From positions 34,963 to 98,962 of the forward strand of contig CAIZQH010000022.1 of the NCBI GenBank assembly GCA_903935095.1: 64,000 bases of DNA, read 5' to 3'. The notes beneath the pieces were generated by a model, which was given only the letters and a program-made list of their open reading frames with translations, made no database searches and was not told the origin of the DNA. This stretch comes from an uncultured Flavobacteriales bacterium (lineage in GTDB: Bacteria; Bacteroidota; Bacteroidia; Flavobacteriales_D; Crocinitomicaceae). Below, in pieces: positions 44,732 to 54,729 of this stretch (the first letter of the stretch is position 1; each line of letters begins with the position of its first letter). The position numbers and the translations under genes were made by a program.

Positions 44732-45016
44732 ATGACACGATTAGCACAGTTTCAAAAAATTGCGATTGCCGAAGGATTCTCATGGATAGGTCTCCTCATC
44801 ACCATGGTTTTAAAATACCAATTCGAGATGATTTGGCCAAATAAAATTGTTGGTTGGATTCATGGGATATTATTTATCGCCTACTGCGTGTATCTGGCGA
44901 TTTTTTTCTTTTCCAAACATTTTTCATTTGGCAAGTCATTGATTCTCTTTATTGCTTCTTTCGTGCCCTTTGGTACATTTTGGGCAGAGAAAAAATACCT
45001 AAGGAACCAGGGGTAA
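44732..45016 (+). CDS. DUF3817 small integral membrane protein
   Basis: The 94-residue protein has three hydrophobic helices (about 14-32, 40-60, 66-84) and the family motif EGFSWIGLL near the start and PFGTFWAEKKYL at the end. Relatives occur widely as stand-alone membrane proteins without known function. It starts 2 nt after uvrB and is probably translated from the same mRNA. Confidence 0.85.
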   Translation: MTRLAQFQKIAIAEGFSWIGLLITMVLKYQFEMIWPNKIVGWIHGILFIAYCVYLAIFFFSKHFSFGKSLILFIASFVPFGTFWAEKKYLRNQG

Positions 45017-45061
45017 CCTTTTTTCTAACATTTGCGTAAAGCACTTCAAAAAGAATGACTT

Positions 45062-45601
45062 ATGAAATGGATTAAACGCTTTTTTTTATTCATTTTGGCC
45101 TTAATTGCCATTATTTTAACTGTTGGTGTTTTTGCGCCGAAAAAATTCCACATCGAACGAAGCATCGAAGTTTCATTGCCTAAGGACAGTGTTTACCAGT
45201 ACTTAAAGTACTTGAAAAACCAAGATCAATTCAGTGTTTGGGCTAGACAGGACCCGAAAATGAAAAAGACCTATACAGGAACGGATGGAATTGTAGGATT
45301 TGTCTCTGCTTGGGAAAGTAAAGATGAAAAGGTCGGAACGGGATCAATGGAACTAGTGAAGTTAACGCCAGGAGAACGTGTGGATATGCACTTAAGATTT
45401 AAAGTTCCGTTTGAAAATGAAGATAATGCTTACTTTGAAACGAGTAGTATTAATGCTAATAAAACGCGTGTCATCTGGGGATTTGATGGCAATTCACCTT
45501 ATCCTTGGAACGCACTTTCCTACCTATTCAAATTCGATGAAATGATCGGGAAAGACTTAGACGGTGGACTCAAAAAATTAAAATCCGTGCTAGAAAAATA
45601 A
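45062..45601 (+). CDS. Membrane-anchored SRPBCC (polyketide cyclase-like) protein
   Basis: The 179-residue protein starts with a basic patch and a transmembrane helix (residues 5-24, FFLFILALIAIILTVGVF), followed by an SRPBCC fold that begins FHIERSIEVSLPKDSVYQYL and contains VSAWESKDEKVGTGSMELVKL and TRVIWGFDG. It is the second SRPBCC gene within 3 kb, but the two share only the fold. It lies between the uvrB pair and fabI. Ligand and role are unknown. Confidence 0.85.
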   Translation: MKWIKRFFLFILALIAIILTVGVFAPKKFHIERSIEVSLPKDSVYQYLKYLKNQDQFSVWARQDPKMKKTYTGTDGIVGFVSAWESKDEKVGTGSMELVKLTPGERVDMHLRFKVPFENEDNAYFETSSINANKTRVIWGFDGNSPYPWNALSYLFKFDEMIGKDLDGGLKKLKSVLEK

Positions 45602-45608
45602 GATTGAT

Positions 45609-45616
45609 TACTTTTG
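45609..45616 (+). promoter_or_regulatory. -7 promoter box (TACTTTTG) of fabI
   Basis: TACTTTTG fully matches TAnnTTTG and ends 17 nt before the fabI ATG, so a short leader is expected. No TTG is found at the usual distance. Confidence 0.45.
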
Positions 45617-45633
45617 TTTAAAATTAAAGATAC

Positions 45634-46446
45634 ATGGCAAACAACTTACTAAAAGGAAAAAGAGGGATTATTTTTGGTGCATTGAACGACCAATCCATCG
45701 CATGGAAAGTCGCTCAAAGAGCACACGAAGAAGGAGCAACATTCGTATTGACTAACGCTCCAATCGCTATGCGAATGGGTGAAATCAACGCTTTAGCAGC
45801 TGAAACTGGAAGCCAAGTGATTCCTGCAGACGCGACGAGTATAGAAGATTTAACCAATCTTGTCACTCAAGCACAAGAAATTCTTGGCGGTAAAATTGAT
45901 TTCGTTCTTCACTCGATTGGTATGTCTCCAAATGTGCGTAAAGGAAAACATTATACAGAAAATGATTATAATTACTACAATCAATCCATGGATGTATCTG
46001 CTATATCTTTGCACAAAACATTAGCAACATTGTACAAACAAGACGCCATGAATGAATGGGGATCTGTCATTGCACTTTCTTACATCGCTGCACAGCGTAT
46101 TTTCCCAGACTATAACGATATGGCTGATGCGAAATCATTGTTGGAATCTATCGCTCGTTCATTTGGATACCACTACGGAATCGCGAAAAAAGTGCGTGTT
46201 AATACGATTTCTCAATCACCAACCGTTACCACAGCCGGACAAGGAATCAAAGGATTCAAAGAATTCATTAATTTCTCTGAACAAATGTCACCACTAGGAA
46301 ATGCATCCGCTGTAGCTTGTGCTGACTATTGCGTCACCATGTTCTCAGACTTAACACGATACGTGACCATGCAGAATTTATTCCACGATGGTGGATTCTC
46401 AAATACGGGAGTTACTCAACAAGTAATCGAAAAATTTGGTGAATAA
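45634..46446 (+). CDS. fabI: Enoyl-[acyl-carrier-protein] reductase (FabI)
   Basis: FabI carries out the last reduction of each fatty-acid elongation cycle and is the triclosan target. The 270-residue short-chain reductase has the family start KGKRGIIFGALNDQSIAW, the catalytic Tyr-x6-Lys as YNDMADAK, DFVLHSIGMSP, and the C-terminal VTMQNLFHDGGFSNTGV. The gene is monocistronic between a -7 box and a strong terminator. Confidence 0.96.
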   Translation: MANNLLKGKRGIIFGALNDQSIAWKVAQRAHEEGATFVLTNAPIAMRMGEINALAAETGSQVIPADATSIEDLTNLVTQAQEILGGKIDFVLHSIGMSPNVRKGKHYTENDYNYYNQSMDVSAISLHKTLATLYKQDAMNEWGSVIALSYIAAQRIFPDYNDMADAKSLLESIARSFGYHYGIAKKVRVNTISQSPTVTTAGQGIKGFKEFINFSEQMSPLGNASAVACADYCVTMFSDLTRYVTMQNLFHDGGFSNTGVTQQVIEKFGE

Positions 46447-46462
46447 TCAAATAAAGAACATA

Positions 46463-46498
46463 AAAAAATGCCCTAACGATTCTGTCAGGGCATTTTTT
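46463..46498. terminator. Bidirectional terminator between fabI and the sortilin-like gene
   Basis: A 12-bp stem AAAAAATGCCCT / AGGGCATTTTTT encloses a 12-nt loop. A and T tracts lie on both sides, and the hairpin sits between two convergent genes (17 nt past fabI, 21 nt past the other stop). Confidence 0.9.
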
Positions 46499-46519
46499 AT
46501 GGGCTAAACTTTCAGAGAA

Positions 46520-49500
46520 TTAATCCTCTTTCCAGTTTTCTTTTGATTTCGTATACGGAATCGATATTGAATCCAATTTTGCCTGCAGTACTTGAACTCG
46601 TTTGATGACCTCATCGAGTTTGGTTCGAAGTTCCACATATTCTGCTTCAACGATTGCTTTGTTCGCTTTGTGTGTATTACTTTCGCCGGCAGTATTTTCA
46701 TATAATTGGTATTCCACCATTCCTAAACGAGACTGGATACTTGGTGCGACTTCAAATTCATGAGCAGTGCGAACACCGTCCCCATTCATTAATATGTTGC
46801 AATCATACATCATTGTTTTAAGGTCTTTGATTTCTTTCAATAAACTCATGTCCGTATTTGGATAATTGATTAAGGCTTTTTCTAACAACCCAATTTCTTC
46901 ATTCGTTTCGTCCATTAATTTTCCCGCACCAGAAACTTTGCGATTTAACTCCGCTACTTCTAATCTGAACGCTGCCAATTCCTGTGGATTTTTCGCCACC
47001 AATGTTTGATTATTCAAGGCTTTTACTTCGAAGGCTGTCTTAGCGATTAATTCTTCCACAGTTCCATTTTTCACCAATGATACGCTTACGAAATAGGTTC
47101 CCGGAGCAACCAAGAATCCATTACCACCTGAACCTATTGGATTCGTTGTATTCGCGCGAAGGTTCCATACAGTTCTTGATATTCCTTTTGATGGACTTCC
47201 AGACATACGACGAACTTCTTTACCTGAAGCATCCGAAATAATCCAAATAATTTTAGCGGCATCTTCCAATTGTTCTTTACGTAATTCATCAAAAGACGGA
47301 TATGCAACATCCTTTTTGTCTTTTTCTAGCGCTTGTTCCTTTTCTTGGCGTGTATCTTTTAAGGTTTTGTATTCATCTTTCAAATAAATGGTAAATACGG
47401 CTCCAAACGATGGATTCTCAGAAGCCCACATGTTATGCCCTTGGAATCCTGTTCCATCTAATCCAAGTGGATCAGCAGGTACATACGAAAGTGCCTCTTT
47501 CACAGGGAACAAATGAGCTTTCTTATCCAAATTTGTTTTGGATAAAGAACGCAGCGGTGTGTAGTTATCCAAAACATAGAAGCCGCGTCCAAAGGTTGCT
47601 GCAACTAAATCGTTCTCTCGTTTTTGAATATCCAAGTCATACACTGCAACAGTTGGTAATCCAGCTAATTTCGTCCAGTTTAATCCTCCATCCGAGGTGA
47701 AAAAAGCCCCGAACTCTGTTCCAACGAACAATAAATTTGGATCTACATGATCTTGTTTCAAACAGTATGAATTTCCTCGTACTGGTAGATTGGATGTAAT
47801 ATTCACCCACGTTTTTCCTTTGTCCGTTGAACGTAAAACATACGGTTTAAAATCTCCAGATCGCTGTGGATTAAAAACAGCAAACACCGTATTTTCTTCG
47901 TGCAATGAAGCGGTCAACATGTTTACCCGTGAATTTACTGGGACTCCTGGGAATGTCGCGTATTTATTCCAAGTTTGACCGTCATTTTCGGATACTTGAA
48001 TCAATCCATCATCGGTACCGACGTACAACAATCCTTTTTTCTTCGGTGACTCATCCAAAGCAACAATATTTCCATAAATGGTCGTGGATGCATTTTTCAT
48101 CACCGCATCAATCGTCCAAACTTGATCCATCACCTCGATTTCATTGCGGTCAATTTGCTGTGTTAAATCAGGGGAGATTGTTTGCCAGTCGTCCCCGCGA
48201 TTATTGGACTTAAACAATTTATTCGCAGCGAAATATAGGGTAGAAGCATCGTGTGAGGAAACAATCAATGGTGCATCCCAATTCCAACGATAGGCTGCTT
48301 CACCTTTTCCGGACATTGGTTGAATCGGAACTTTTTCACCTGATGCACGGTCGTAGCGAACAACCCACCCATACTGTGCTTGTGCATAGGTAATGTTTGG
48401 ATTGGACCAATCCGTTGCGGATTCGAATCCATCACCACCGTTGGTAATGAACCAATCAGAATTCAAAATTCCAGCCGCATTATTCGTCGCTGCCGGACCC
48501 CCCATGGAATTATTATCTTGAGTCCCACCGTAAATGTTGTAGAATGGCGCAGCATTATCTGTTACGACTTTGTAGAATTGAATAATCGGCAAATTCGCAT
48601 AATATTTCCATTCCTTTGCATGTGTATACGTCTCGTATAATCCACCGTCACACCCAACAAGCCAATGGTCTGTATTGCTAGGATCGATCCAAATGGCATG
48701 ATTATCCACATGTTTATTGGTTTCTCCCGTTGGTTTAAACGTTTTTCCACCATCTTCTGTATGATGCATATACGTGTCCATTGCAAAAACCTTGTTTTTA
48801 TTGGATGGATCGCACATGATTTCTTGGTAATAATTCCCACTCGTATTAAAATCACTTTGTTTGCTCCAATTTTCTCCTTTATTTGTTGAACGGTAAACTC
48901 CCGCTTTTCCATAACGCGCCTCTACAATAGCGTATACATAGTTTGCATCAATAGGTGAAACAGCTAGTCCAACGCGTCCCATATCACCTTTCGGCAATCC
49001 TGCGTTGATGGTCCGCCAGGTCATACCGCCGTCGGTAGATTTATATACACTTGATTCTGGTCCACCACCAATGTACGTCCACTCGTGTCTTCTGCGTTGA
49101 TGCGCAGCAGCATAAAGTATGTTCGGATTCGAAGGATCAATGGCTATTTCTGAAATTCCCGTATTATCTGAAACAAACAAGGTTCTTGACCACGTTTTAC
49201 CGCCATCTGTCGTTTTGTATACACCACGTTCACCACCACCGCTCCAAAGCGGCCCATAAACCGCAACCCAAACAATGTTTTCATCGATGGGATGAATAAT
49301 GATGTTTCCAATATGTTCTGATGTCTTTAATCCCATATTAGTGAATGATTTACCACCATCCAAGGACTTATACACTCCGTCACCATAAGCAACAGAACGT
49401 TGATTATTATTTTCACCTGTCCCTACCCAAACCGTATTTGGATTCGAAGGGGCTAACTCCACACACGCAATCGAGTATGAACCGTATCCATCAAAAATCG

Positions 49501-49762
49501 GGGAAAAAGTAATCCCATGATTGTTGGTGGTCCAAACGCCACCACATGCCGCGGCGATGTACCATTGGTCTTTATTCGTTGGATTCACCGCAATATCAAT
49601 GACGCGCCCAGATGTCAAAGCAGGTCCAACCATACGGAAGGATAATGCAGCTACTGTACCAGCGTCATAAGGAGGTTTTACGACCTCTGTTGTACTCGTT
49701 TTTTTCTGTCCATAAACGGTTACAGAAGAAATAATTGTGAACAGAAAGAGAAACTTTTTCAT
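46520..49762 (-). CDS. Large secreted sortilin/VPS10-like beta-propeller protein
   Basis: This 1080-residue protein has a signal peptide (MKKFLFLFTIISSVTVYG). Residues about 35-740 form one or two propellers with many Asp-box-like segments (KSLDGGKSF, KTTDGGKTW, KSTDGGMTW, RSTNKGENW, SENDGQTW, RSTDKGKTW, TSDGGLNW), as in VPS10/sortilin and xyloglucanase-like proteins. A beta-sandwich near 790-900 and a C-terminal helical region (about 920-1060) follow. No T9SS sorting domain is present, so it is probably periplasmic or held otherwise. I use the ATG at 49762; an upstream GTG-type extension lacks a proper signal. Its substrate is unknown. Confidence 0.85.
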   Translation of the reverse strand: MKKFLFLFTIISSVTVYGQKKTSTTEVVKPPYDAGTVAALSFRMVGPALTSGRVIDIAVNPTNKDQWYIAAACGGVWTTNNHGITFSPIFDGYGSYSIACVELAPSNPNTVWVGTGENNNQRSVAYGDGVYKSLDGGKSFTNMGLKTSEHIGNIIIHPIDENIVWVAVYGPLWSGGGERGVYKTTDGGKTWSRTLFVSDNTGISEIAIDPSNPNILYAAAHQRRRHEWTYIGGGPESSVYKSTDGGMTWRTINAGLPKGDMGRVGLAVSPIDANYVYAIVEARYGKAGVYRSTNKGENWSKQSDFNTSGNYYQEIMCDPSNKNKVFAMDTYMHHTEDGGKTFKPTGETNKHVDNHAIWIDPSNTDHWLVGCDGGLYETYTHAKEWKYYANLPIIQFYKVVTDNAAPFYNIYGGTQDNNSMGGPAATNNAAGILNSDWFITNGGDGFESATDWSNPNITYAQAQYGWVVRYDRASGEKVPIQPMSGKGEAAYRWNWDAPLIVSSHDASTLYFAANKLFKSNNRGDDWQTISPDLTQQIDRNEIEVMDQVWTIDAVMKNASTTIYGNIVALDESPKKKGLLYVGTDDGLIQVSENDGQTWNKYATFPGVPVNSRVNMLTASLHEENTVFAVFNPQRSGDFKPYVLRSTDKGKTWVNITSNLPVRGNSYCLKQDHVDPNLLFVGTEFGAFFTSDGGLNWTKLAGLPTVAVYDLDIQKRENDLVAATFGRGFYVLDNYTPLRSLSKTNLDKKAHLFPVKEALSYVPADPLGLDGTGFQGHNMWASENPSFGAVFTIYLKDEYKTLKDTRQEKEQALEKDKKDVAYPSFDELRKEQLEDAAKIIWIISDASGKEVRRMSGSPSKGISRTVWNLRANTTNPIGSGGNGFLVAPGTYFVSVSLVKNGTVEELIAKTAFEVKALNNQTLVAKNPQELAAFRLEVAELNRKVSGAGKLMDETNEEIGLLEKALINYPNTDMSLLKEIKDLKTMMYDCNILMNGDGVRTAHEFEVAPSIQSRLGMVEYQLYENTAGESNTHKANKAIVEAEYVELRTKLDEVIKRVQVLQAKLDSISIPYTKSKENWKED

Positions 49763-49947
49763 GATAAAAAAACTTTTTTGAACGCTAAAAATACGACAAT
49801 TCCAATAAATCAACAGCTGAAAAACTCCGATTGAATTGGATTTTAGGCATACCAACTTAAATTTTGTAAATTAGCATCTTGAAAAAACTGAATTTATCCA
49901 TGCAACTTACAGGTGAAAATTCAGTCTTAACAGCGTAAAAAAAAACT

Positions 49948-52770
49948 ATGAAGAATTTATTATTTATTTTCAGTCTATTTATCACTCAATCTATACTCGC
50001 TCAAGTCATCACAGATTCACCTTTGTATCAGCAACTGAAAGCATCTGGACAGCTTGGCACGGTAAATATTCAAGCAAATCCAGCGATTGGACAGGTGAAA
50101 GGGAAACCAACAATAAAACCTCATACAACGACAAAATCAAATGCCTGTGATTGTTACATTGAACCAGATGCAAGTTATACTTTAGCGATGTTACCGAATG
50201 ATGATGGGTCTTCGGCACTGATTAATTTGCCATTTGCGTTCAACTTATATGGGCAGACTTATACTTCTATGTTCATCAATAATAACGGAAATATTACATT
50301 CATTGGCGCTCTTTCTACCTATAGTGCAACAGCCTTTCCTTCAACTGGTAATGCCATTGTCGCTCCATTTTGGGCGGATGTCGATACAAGAGGTGCAGGT
50401 CAAGTTCTTTATAAAGTTACACCAACAGCACTTTATGTTAACTGGGAAGGAGTTGGTTATTTCAATCAACAAAGCGATAAATTAAATACCTTTCAATTAA
50501 TTATCACCAACGGTTCTGACCCAGTGATTGAAGAGGGTAATGTCGCATTCTGCTACCAAGACATGCAATGGACAACAGGTTCAGCATCATCGGGAGTGAA
50601 TGGATTCTTCGGGATTCCTGCTACGTGCGGTGCAAACAAAGGTGATGGGGTTTCGTACTTTTTAATTTCGCGATTTGATCACCCAGGGGTTGATTTTGAT
50701 GGCGCATTAGGAAACCCAGATGGAATAAGTTGGTTAGACAATAAAAGTTTTGCCTTTGATGCTTCGAATGGTGGTAATGTCCCACCAATTCCGGAAGGAA
50801 TTGCCTCTTGTGACACTTTCAAAATCTGTGCAGCGGGAGATACGGCACAATTTGCCATTAATTTCTTATCACCAGAAGTCAACCAAACGACATCCATCAC
50901 CTTTTCGAATGGTGGACTCTCCACGCTTACGGAAGTAGCTAACATTTCTGGAAATACCGGTTCAATTATCTTAGAAGCGATTGGCTCTTTGGCTACGATT
51001 GGGACTTATTCCATTACCGTAACAGCAACGGATGATGCCATTCCTACACCTGGTGTAACGGCCTTGACCTTTGTTATTGTTGTAGACACCATTGCGAATA
51101 CGCTAGATTCTGCCACATTAATTGGAATTGGATCCTGTGGAAATGTCGCTTTAAGTGTCACCAATGGCCCTTACGACACGTACCTATGGGATGATTTCAC
51201 TACGGCACAAACAAACGCACTGACAACATCACAAGTCTATGGTGTAACGGTGAGTAAAAACGGTTGCTACAAACAAATCAGTGATACGTTTACTGTATTA
51301 AATCCTGTACCGGTTAATTTACAAGGTATTCTGACGTATTGTCCCCCCGACACGACAACTTCCATAAGCATTCCAAATGAATCTTATTACTCTTCGATAA
51401 CTTGGGGATTAGCGAATCCATCAGTGGACAGTTTGTTTAATGTTGAATTGCCTTTAGGCACGTACACGGTTACGCTTTTGGATTCCGCAGGATTCTGTAC
51501 TACGGATACTACCTTTACTATTTTCGGTTCCACTGCTGCTTCCATTCTAAGTGATACACTTCTTTGTTCTCCGACCTTGCAGGTTGCCAATACACAGTCA
51601 CAAGGAGGCGTATGGACGGCTAGTTCCAATCAAGTTACTTTCGATAATGCGACGAATTTGAATCCATTGGTGACACTTAATGCACCTGGTATCTATACGA
51701 TAACTTTTACGGATAACACGTGTAACCAAATTTATTCAGCGGAGCTGACCTTGCCTATAAACCCATCGATTTTTTCGAATATCAATCAATGTAATTTAAC
51801 GTATAACGTCGGTGGAACGGTCACGGATGCTGGTGGTGGGACATGGACTTACACGACTCCAAGTGGTGGGACATTGAATTTTTCCCCTTCGACCACAAAT
51901 GCAAATCCTAGTATCACTGCATCAACTCCAGGTACTTATCAATTAACCTATACTGATAATGTGTGTAGCCATACGGCGAGTACGACTATTCAACTTTACA
52001 ATTTACCGAGTATCGATATAGATACGTTGGCATGTTTATATAATTATTATATCACAGGGACAAGTTCTTCCCTAGGAGGTGTTTGGACCGTATCAGATAC
52101 CTGCTTGCATATTTCTGATCCAACAGCTAATAATCCACATTTAACAACAAATTATGCCGGAATGTACACCTTGACTTATACGGATGTAGCTTGTAATCAA
52201 TCCTTAACTGCGCAAATTGAATTCCCCCCATATTTATACACACAGGTGCTTGATACAAACATCTGTAAAGGAACGAGCTTTCCTTTAACGCCTTTTCAGG
52301 TGAATTCGGCAAAAGACAGTACGATGAATAATGTCTGGACCTTACAAGCAAATTACAGCCCTATTCAATTAGGATTATGGAATGTTGCAAATGCCACAAC
52401 ACCATTGATCATTTCGCAACCCGGTAATTACATTTATACCTTATCGAATGAATGTTACACCGTTTCAGATACCGCAACCATCGGACTTAAACCTTGTGAC
52501 ATCATAGCACCGAATGTCATTTCTCTTTCTTCCACGGTTGGTAACGATATTTTTTATGTACAATACTCAGGTTTAGAAACCTTCTATTGTACCATTTTGA
52601 ATCGTTGGGGAAATGTGATTTACGAATATGACGATCCCGCGGGAGGATGGAATGGAAAAACAAAAGGAGGAGATGTTGTTTCTGAAGGAACCTATTTCTA
52701 TCGAATAGATGCGAAATTTGAAGGTGCTGAGCCCATCGTTAAACACGGATTTATCGAAGTAAAACATTAA
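49948..52770 (+). CDS. Secreted nidogen-like domain protein with T9SS type B (gliding-type) sorting domain
   Basis: The 940-residue protein has a signal peptide (ending Ser-Ile-Leu-Ala-Gln). Residues about 65-270 resemble a NIDO domain (LPFAFNLYGQTYTSMFINNNGNITF, shown in part as YTSMFINNNGNITF; VAPFWADVDTRGAG). Several Ig/PKD-like modules follow, including three diverged copies with a GGVWT/GGGTWT core and ending in TYTLTYTD-x-x-C. The last ~90 residues form the gliding-motility-type C-terminal domain (FYCTILNRWGNVIYEYDDPAGGWNG, in part LNRWGNVIYEY; GTYFYRIDAKFEG; GFIEVKH), the type B T9SS signal. It is probably exported to the cell surface as an adhesin. Confidence 0.88.
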   Translation: MKNLLFIFSLFITQSILAQVITDSPLYQQLKASGQLGTVNIQANPAIGQVKGKPTIKPHTTTKSNACDCYIEPDASYTLAMLPNDDGSSALINLPFAFNLYGQTYTSMFINNNGNITFIGALSTYSATAFPSTGNAIVAPFWADVDTRGAGQVLYKVTPTALYVNWEGVGYFNQQSDKLNTFQLIITNGSDPVIEEGNVAFCYQDMQWTTGSASSGVNGFFGIPATCGANKGDGVSYFLISRFDHPGVDFDGALGNPDGISWLDNKSFAFDASNGGNVPPIPEGIASCDTFKICAAGDTAQFAINFLSPEVNQTTSITFSNGGLSTLTEVANISGNTGSIILEAIGSLATIGTYSITVTATDDAIPTPGVTALTFVIVVDTIANTLDSATLIGIGSCGNVALSVTNGPYDTYLWDDFTTAQTNALTTSQVYGVTVSKNGCYKQISDTFTVLNPVPVNLQGILTYCPPDTTTSISIPNESYYSSITWGLANPSVDSLFNVELPLGTYTVTLLDSAGFCTTDTTFTIFGSTAASILSDTLLCSPTLQVANTQSQGGVWTASSNQVTFDNATNLNPLVTLNAPGIYTITFTDNTCNQIYSAELTLPINPSIFSNINQCNLTYNVGGTVTDAGGGTWTYTTPSGGTLNFSPSTTNANPSITASTPGTYQLTYTDNVCSHTASTTIQLYNLPSIDIDTLACLYNYYITGTSSSLGGVWTVSDTCLHISDPTANNPHLTTNYAGMYTLTYTDVACNQSLTAQIEFPPYLYTQVLDTNICKGTSFPLTPFQVNSAKDSTMNNVWTLQANYSPIQLGLWNVANATTPLIISQPGNYIYTLSNECYTVSDTATIGLKPCDIIAPNVISLSSTVGNDIFYVQYSGLETFYCTILNRWGNVIYEYDDPAGGWNGKTKGGDVVSEGTYFYRIDAKFEGAEPIVKHGFIEVKH

Positions 52771-52837
52771 GTTCCAATCTCGCTTTTCCGGAAATATGTG
52801 GATGCTGCTTGAGTGGATGCATTTCTAATAATATCCG

Positions 52838-52845
52838 TACCTTTG
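52838..52845 (+). promoter_or_regulatory. -7 promoter box (TACCTTTG) of the OsmC-rlmB operon
   Basis: TACCTTTG matches TAnnTTTG and ends 4 nt before the OsmC ATG. The nearest TTG upstream is 26 nt away, longer than usual. Confidence 0.55.
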
Positions 52846-52849
52846 CTTC

Positions 52850-53251
52850 ATGGCAACAGCACGCATTTCTTACTTAGGAAATCTTCGCACTTCTTGTGAA
52901 CACCTCGCTTCTGGAACAAAAATATTGACCGATGCACCTGTGGATAATCACGGAAAAGGGGAAGCTTTTTCCCCCACAGATTTAGTTGCCACTTCCCTAG
53001 CCTCATGTATGATGACCATCATGGGGATTTATTGTCAGGCACATGAAGTCACGTTCGAATCGTGCGAAGCGACCATCGAAAAACACATGGGTTCAGGGCC
53101 ACGACGAATTGAGAAAATCGTTTTGAATATGGATTTGACAGGCAATGATTGGGATGAACTTACGCGAAAAAAAGTCATCATGGCTGGACGAGCTTGTCCG
53201 GTTGCTATCACGCTCGAAGGAAATGTTGAACTCGAGTTTAATTTTATCTAA
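52850..53251 (+). CDS. OsmC/Ohr family peroxiredoxin-like protein
   Basis: OsmC-type proteins reduce organic hydroperoxides with two cysteines. The 133-residue protein carries both: C53 in SLASCMMTIMG and C116 in GRACPVAITL, with the PTDLVATSLASC context typical of the OsmC rather than Ohr branch. It lacks a signal peptide. Its TAA overlaps the ATG of rlmB by one base, giving a two-gene operon. Confidence 0.9.
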   Translation: MATARISYLGNLRTSCEHLASGTKILTDAPVDNHGKGEAFSPTDLVATSLASCMMTIMGIYCQAHEVTFESCEATIEKHMGSGPRRIEKIVLNMDLTGNDWDELTRKKVIMAGRACPVAITLEGNVELEFNFI

Positions 53252-54021
53252 TGGAACAACGTACAGAAAGAAAATACCGCAAAGAACGCGAGGATATTAT
53301 TTTTGGTATTCGCGCAGTGATAGAAGCTGTTAATGCGGATAAAGAATTGAATAAAATACTGATTCAAAAAGGATTACATAAAGAACTGTTTGAAGAATTA
53401 AAATCTGCGCTTCAAGGAAAGAATTACTTTCTTCAATTTGTACCTGTTCAAAAGTTGGATACCTTAACCGAAGGAAATCACCAAGGTGTGATCGCTATGA
53501 TTCCACCGATTTCTTATCAAGAAATCGAACCTTTGGTTGATGCTTTATTGGAAAAGGACGAAAAACCATTCATCGTTGTGTTAGACAGAATTACAGATGT
53601 TCGAAATTTTGGAGCGATTGCACGAACAGCTGAATGTCAAGGTGCACATGCCATTTTGATACCATCAAAAGGATCAGCGTTGGCAACATCCGATGCCATG
53701 AAAGCATCTGCTGGAGCATTAAACCGCATTCCGATCTGCAAAACGAATGATTTGAAAAATACCTTGTTTTATTTGCAGCAATCCGGATTACGCATCATCG
53801 CGTGTACGGAAAAAGGAAATGTCCCGCTTTACGAAACGAATCTTCGCGGTTCTGTTGCTGTCATCATGGGTTCTGAAGAAAGTGGAATCACCTCTGATTT
53901 ATTGAATATGGCTGATATTAAAGCGCGTATTCCAATGAAAGGTGAAATTGCTTCTTTGAATGTTGGTGTTGCTGCTGGAATGGTATTCTATGAACGTACC
54001 AGGCAAGAAATCCGAGGTTAA
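53251..54021 (+). CDS. rlmB: 23S rRNA 2'-O-ribose methyltransferase RlmB (TrmH/SpoU family)
   Basis: The 256-residue protein has the RNA-binding N-terminal domain (FGIRAVIEAVNADKELNKIL, in part FGIRAVIEAVN) and the SPOUT knot with the family motifs LDRITDVRNFGAIARTAE, VAVIMGSEESGI and IPMKGEIASLNVGVAAG. GIRAV near the start and the 250-residue size favour RlmB (G2251 methylation) over TrmH. It is coupled to the OsmC gene by a TAATG overlap and meets the HAD gene end to end with no gap. Confidence 0.9.
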   Translation: MEQRTERKYRKEREDIIFGIRAVIEAVNADKELNKILIQKGLHKELFEELKSALQGKNYFLQFVPVQKLDTLTEGNHQGVIAMIPPISYQEIEPLVDALLEKDEKPFIVVLDRITDVRNFGAIARTAECQGAHAILIPSKGSALATSDAMKASAGALNRIPICKTNDLKNTLFYLQQSGLRIIACTEKGNVPLYETNLRGSVAVIMGSEESGITSDLLNMADIKARIPMKGEIASLNVGVAAGMVFYERTRQEIRG

Positions 54022-54729
54022 CTAACGCATTAAGCGAATGATCATTTCAGGTAAATCAGCAAGGTCGCTTATCATCCAATCATAATTGTATTTGTTCTTT
54101 CCGACAGGATCGAAGTGAATGGCATGCATACCAACTTGTAGTGCGCCCGCGACATCAATGCGGTAATCATCACCAATCATTAAAGAATCCGTAACTTTCG
54201 CGCCCGCTTCCTTCATCGCATAGTGAAATATAGCTGGATCAGGCTTGTTTTTACCGATAAACTCCGAGCATACAATGACGTCGAAGAACGCATACATTCC
54301 ACAGTTTTCCAATTTAATGAACTGAACTTCCTGGAACCCATTCGTAATAATGTGAAGTGAGAATCCCATCGATTTCAGTTCCTTCAAGGTTTCAATGGCA
54401 TTTGGGAAAAGTCCAGTTTGACGTGGTGATATTTCCACGTATGCATCGCCTACACGCCGCACCAAGGACTCGTCATGAATCTTAAATTTTTGAAATGTCG
54501 AACGAAATCGTTCATAACGCAGGTCTTCCTTTTTTATTTTACCTCGGCCATATAATTTCCATAAATGGGCATTTTGACGCTCGTATGCTTTGTGGAAGCG
54601 TTCGAAGGATTCTACCTGTGGAATCAGGCATTCTTCATCGATAATATGACGAAGAGCCGCCTCAGAATTTCGATCAAAATCCCAAAGCGTTCGATCTAAA
54701 TCAAAAAAAATGTGTTTGTTAGAATACAA
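54022..54729 (-). CDS. HAD-family YjjG-type pyrimidine nucleotidase
   Basis: The 235-residue HAD hydrolase has the nucleophile motif FFDLDRTLWDFD, motif II HIITNGF, a lysine in GKNKPDPAIF and motif III GDDYRIDV. The DLDRTLWDFDRNS start and the NGFQEVQFIKL segment are characteristic of the YjjG subgroup, which dephosphorylates non-canonical pyrimidine nucleotides. It overlaps the membrane-protein gene by 11 nt, and upp (uracil salvage) is upstream in the same operon, in keeping with this role. Confidence 0.87.
   Translation of the reverse strand: MYSNKHIFFDLDRTLWDFDRNSEAALRHIIDEECLIPQVESFERFHKAYERQNAHLWKLYGRGKIKKEDLRYERFRSTFQKFKIHDESLVRRVGDAYVEISPRQTGLFPNAIETLKELKSMGFSLHIITNGFQEVQFIKLENCGMYAFFDVIVCSEFIGKNKPDPAIFHYAMKEAGAKVTDSLMIGDDYRIDVAGALQVGMHAIHFDPVGKNKYNYDWMISDLADLPEMIIRLMR

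Noticed and set aside
48562..48912. 116-residue minus-strand frame inside the sortilin-like gene
   Set aside because: Overlaps the same-strand propeller gene in another frame; low-complexity Ile/Arg-rich composition.
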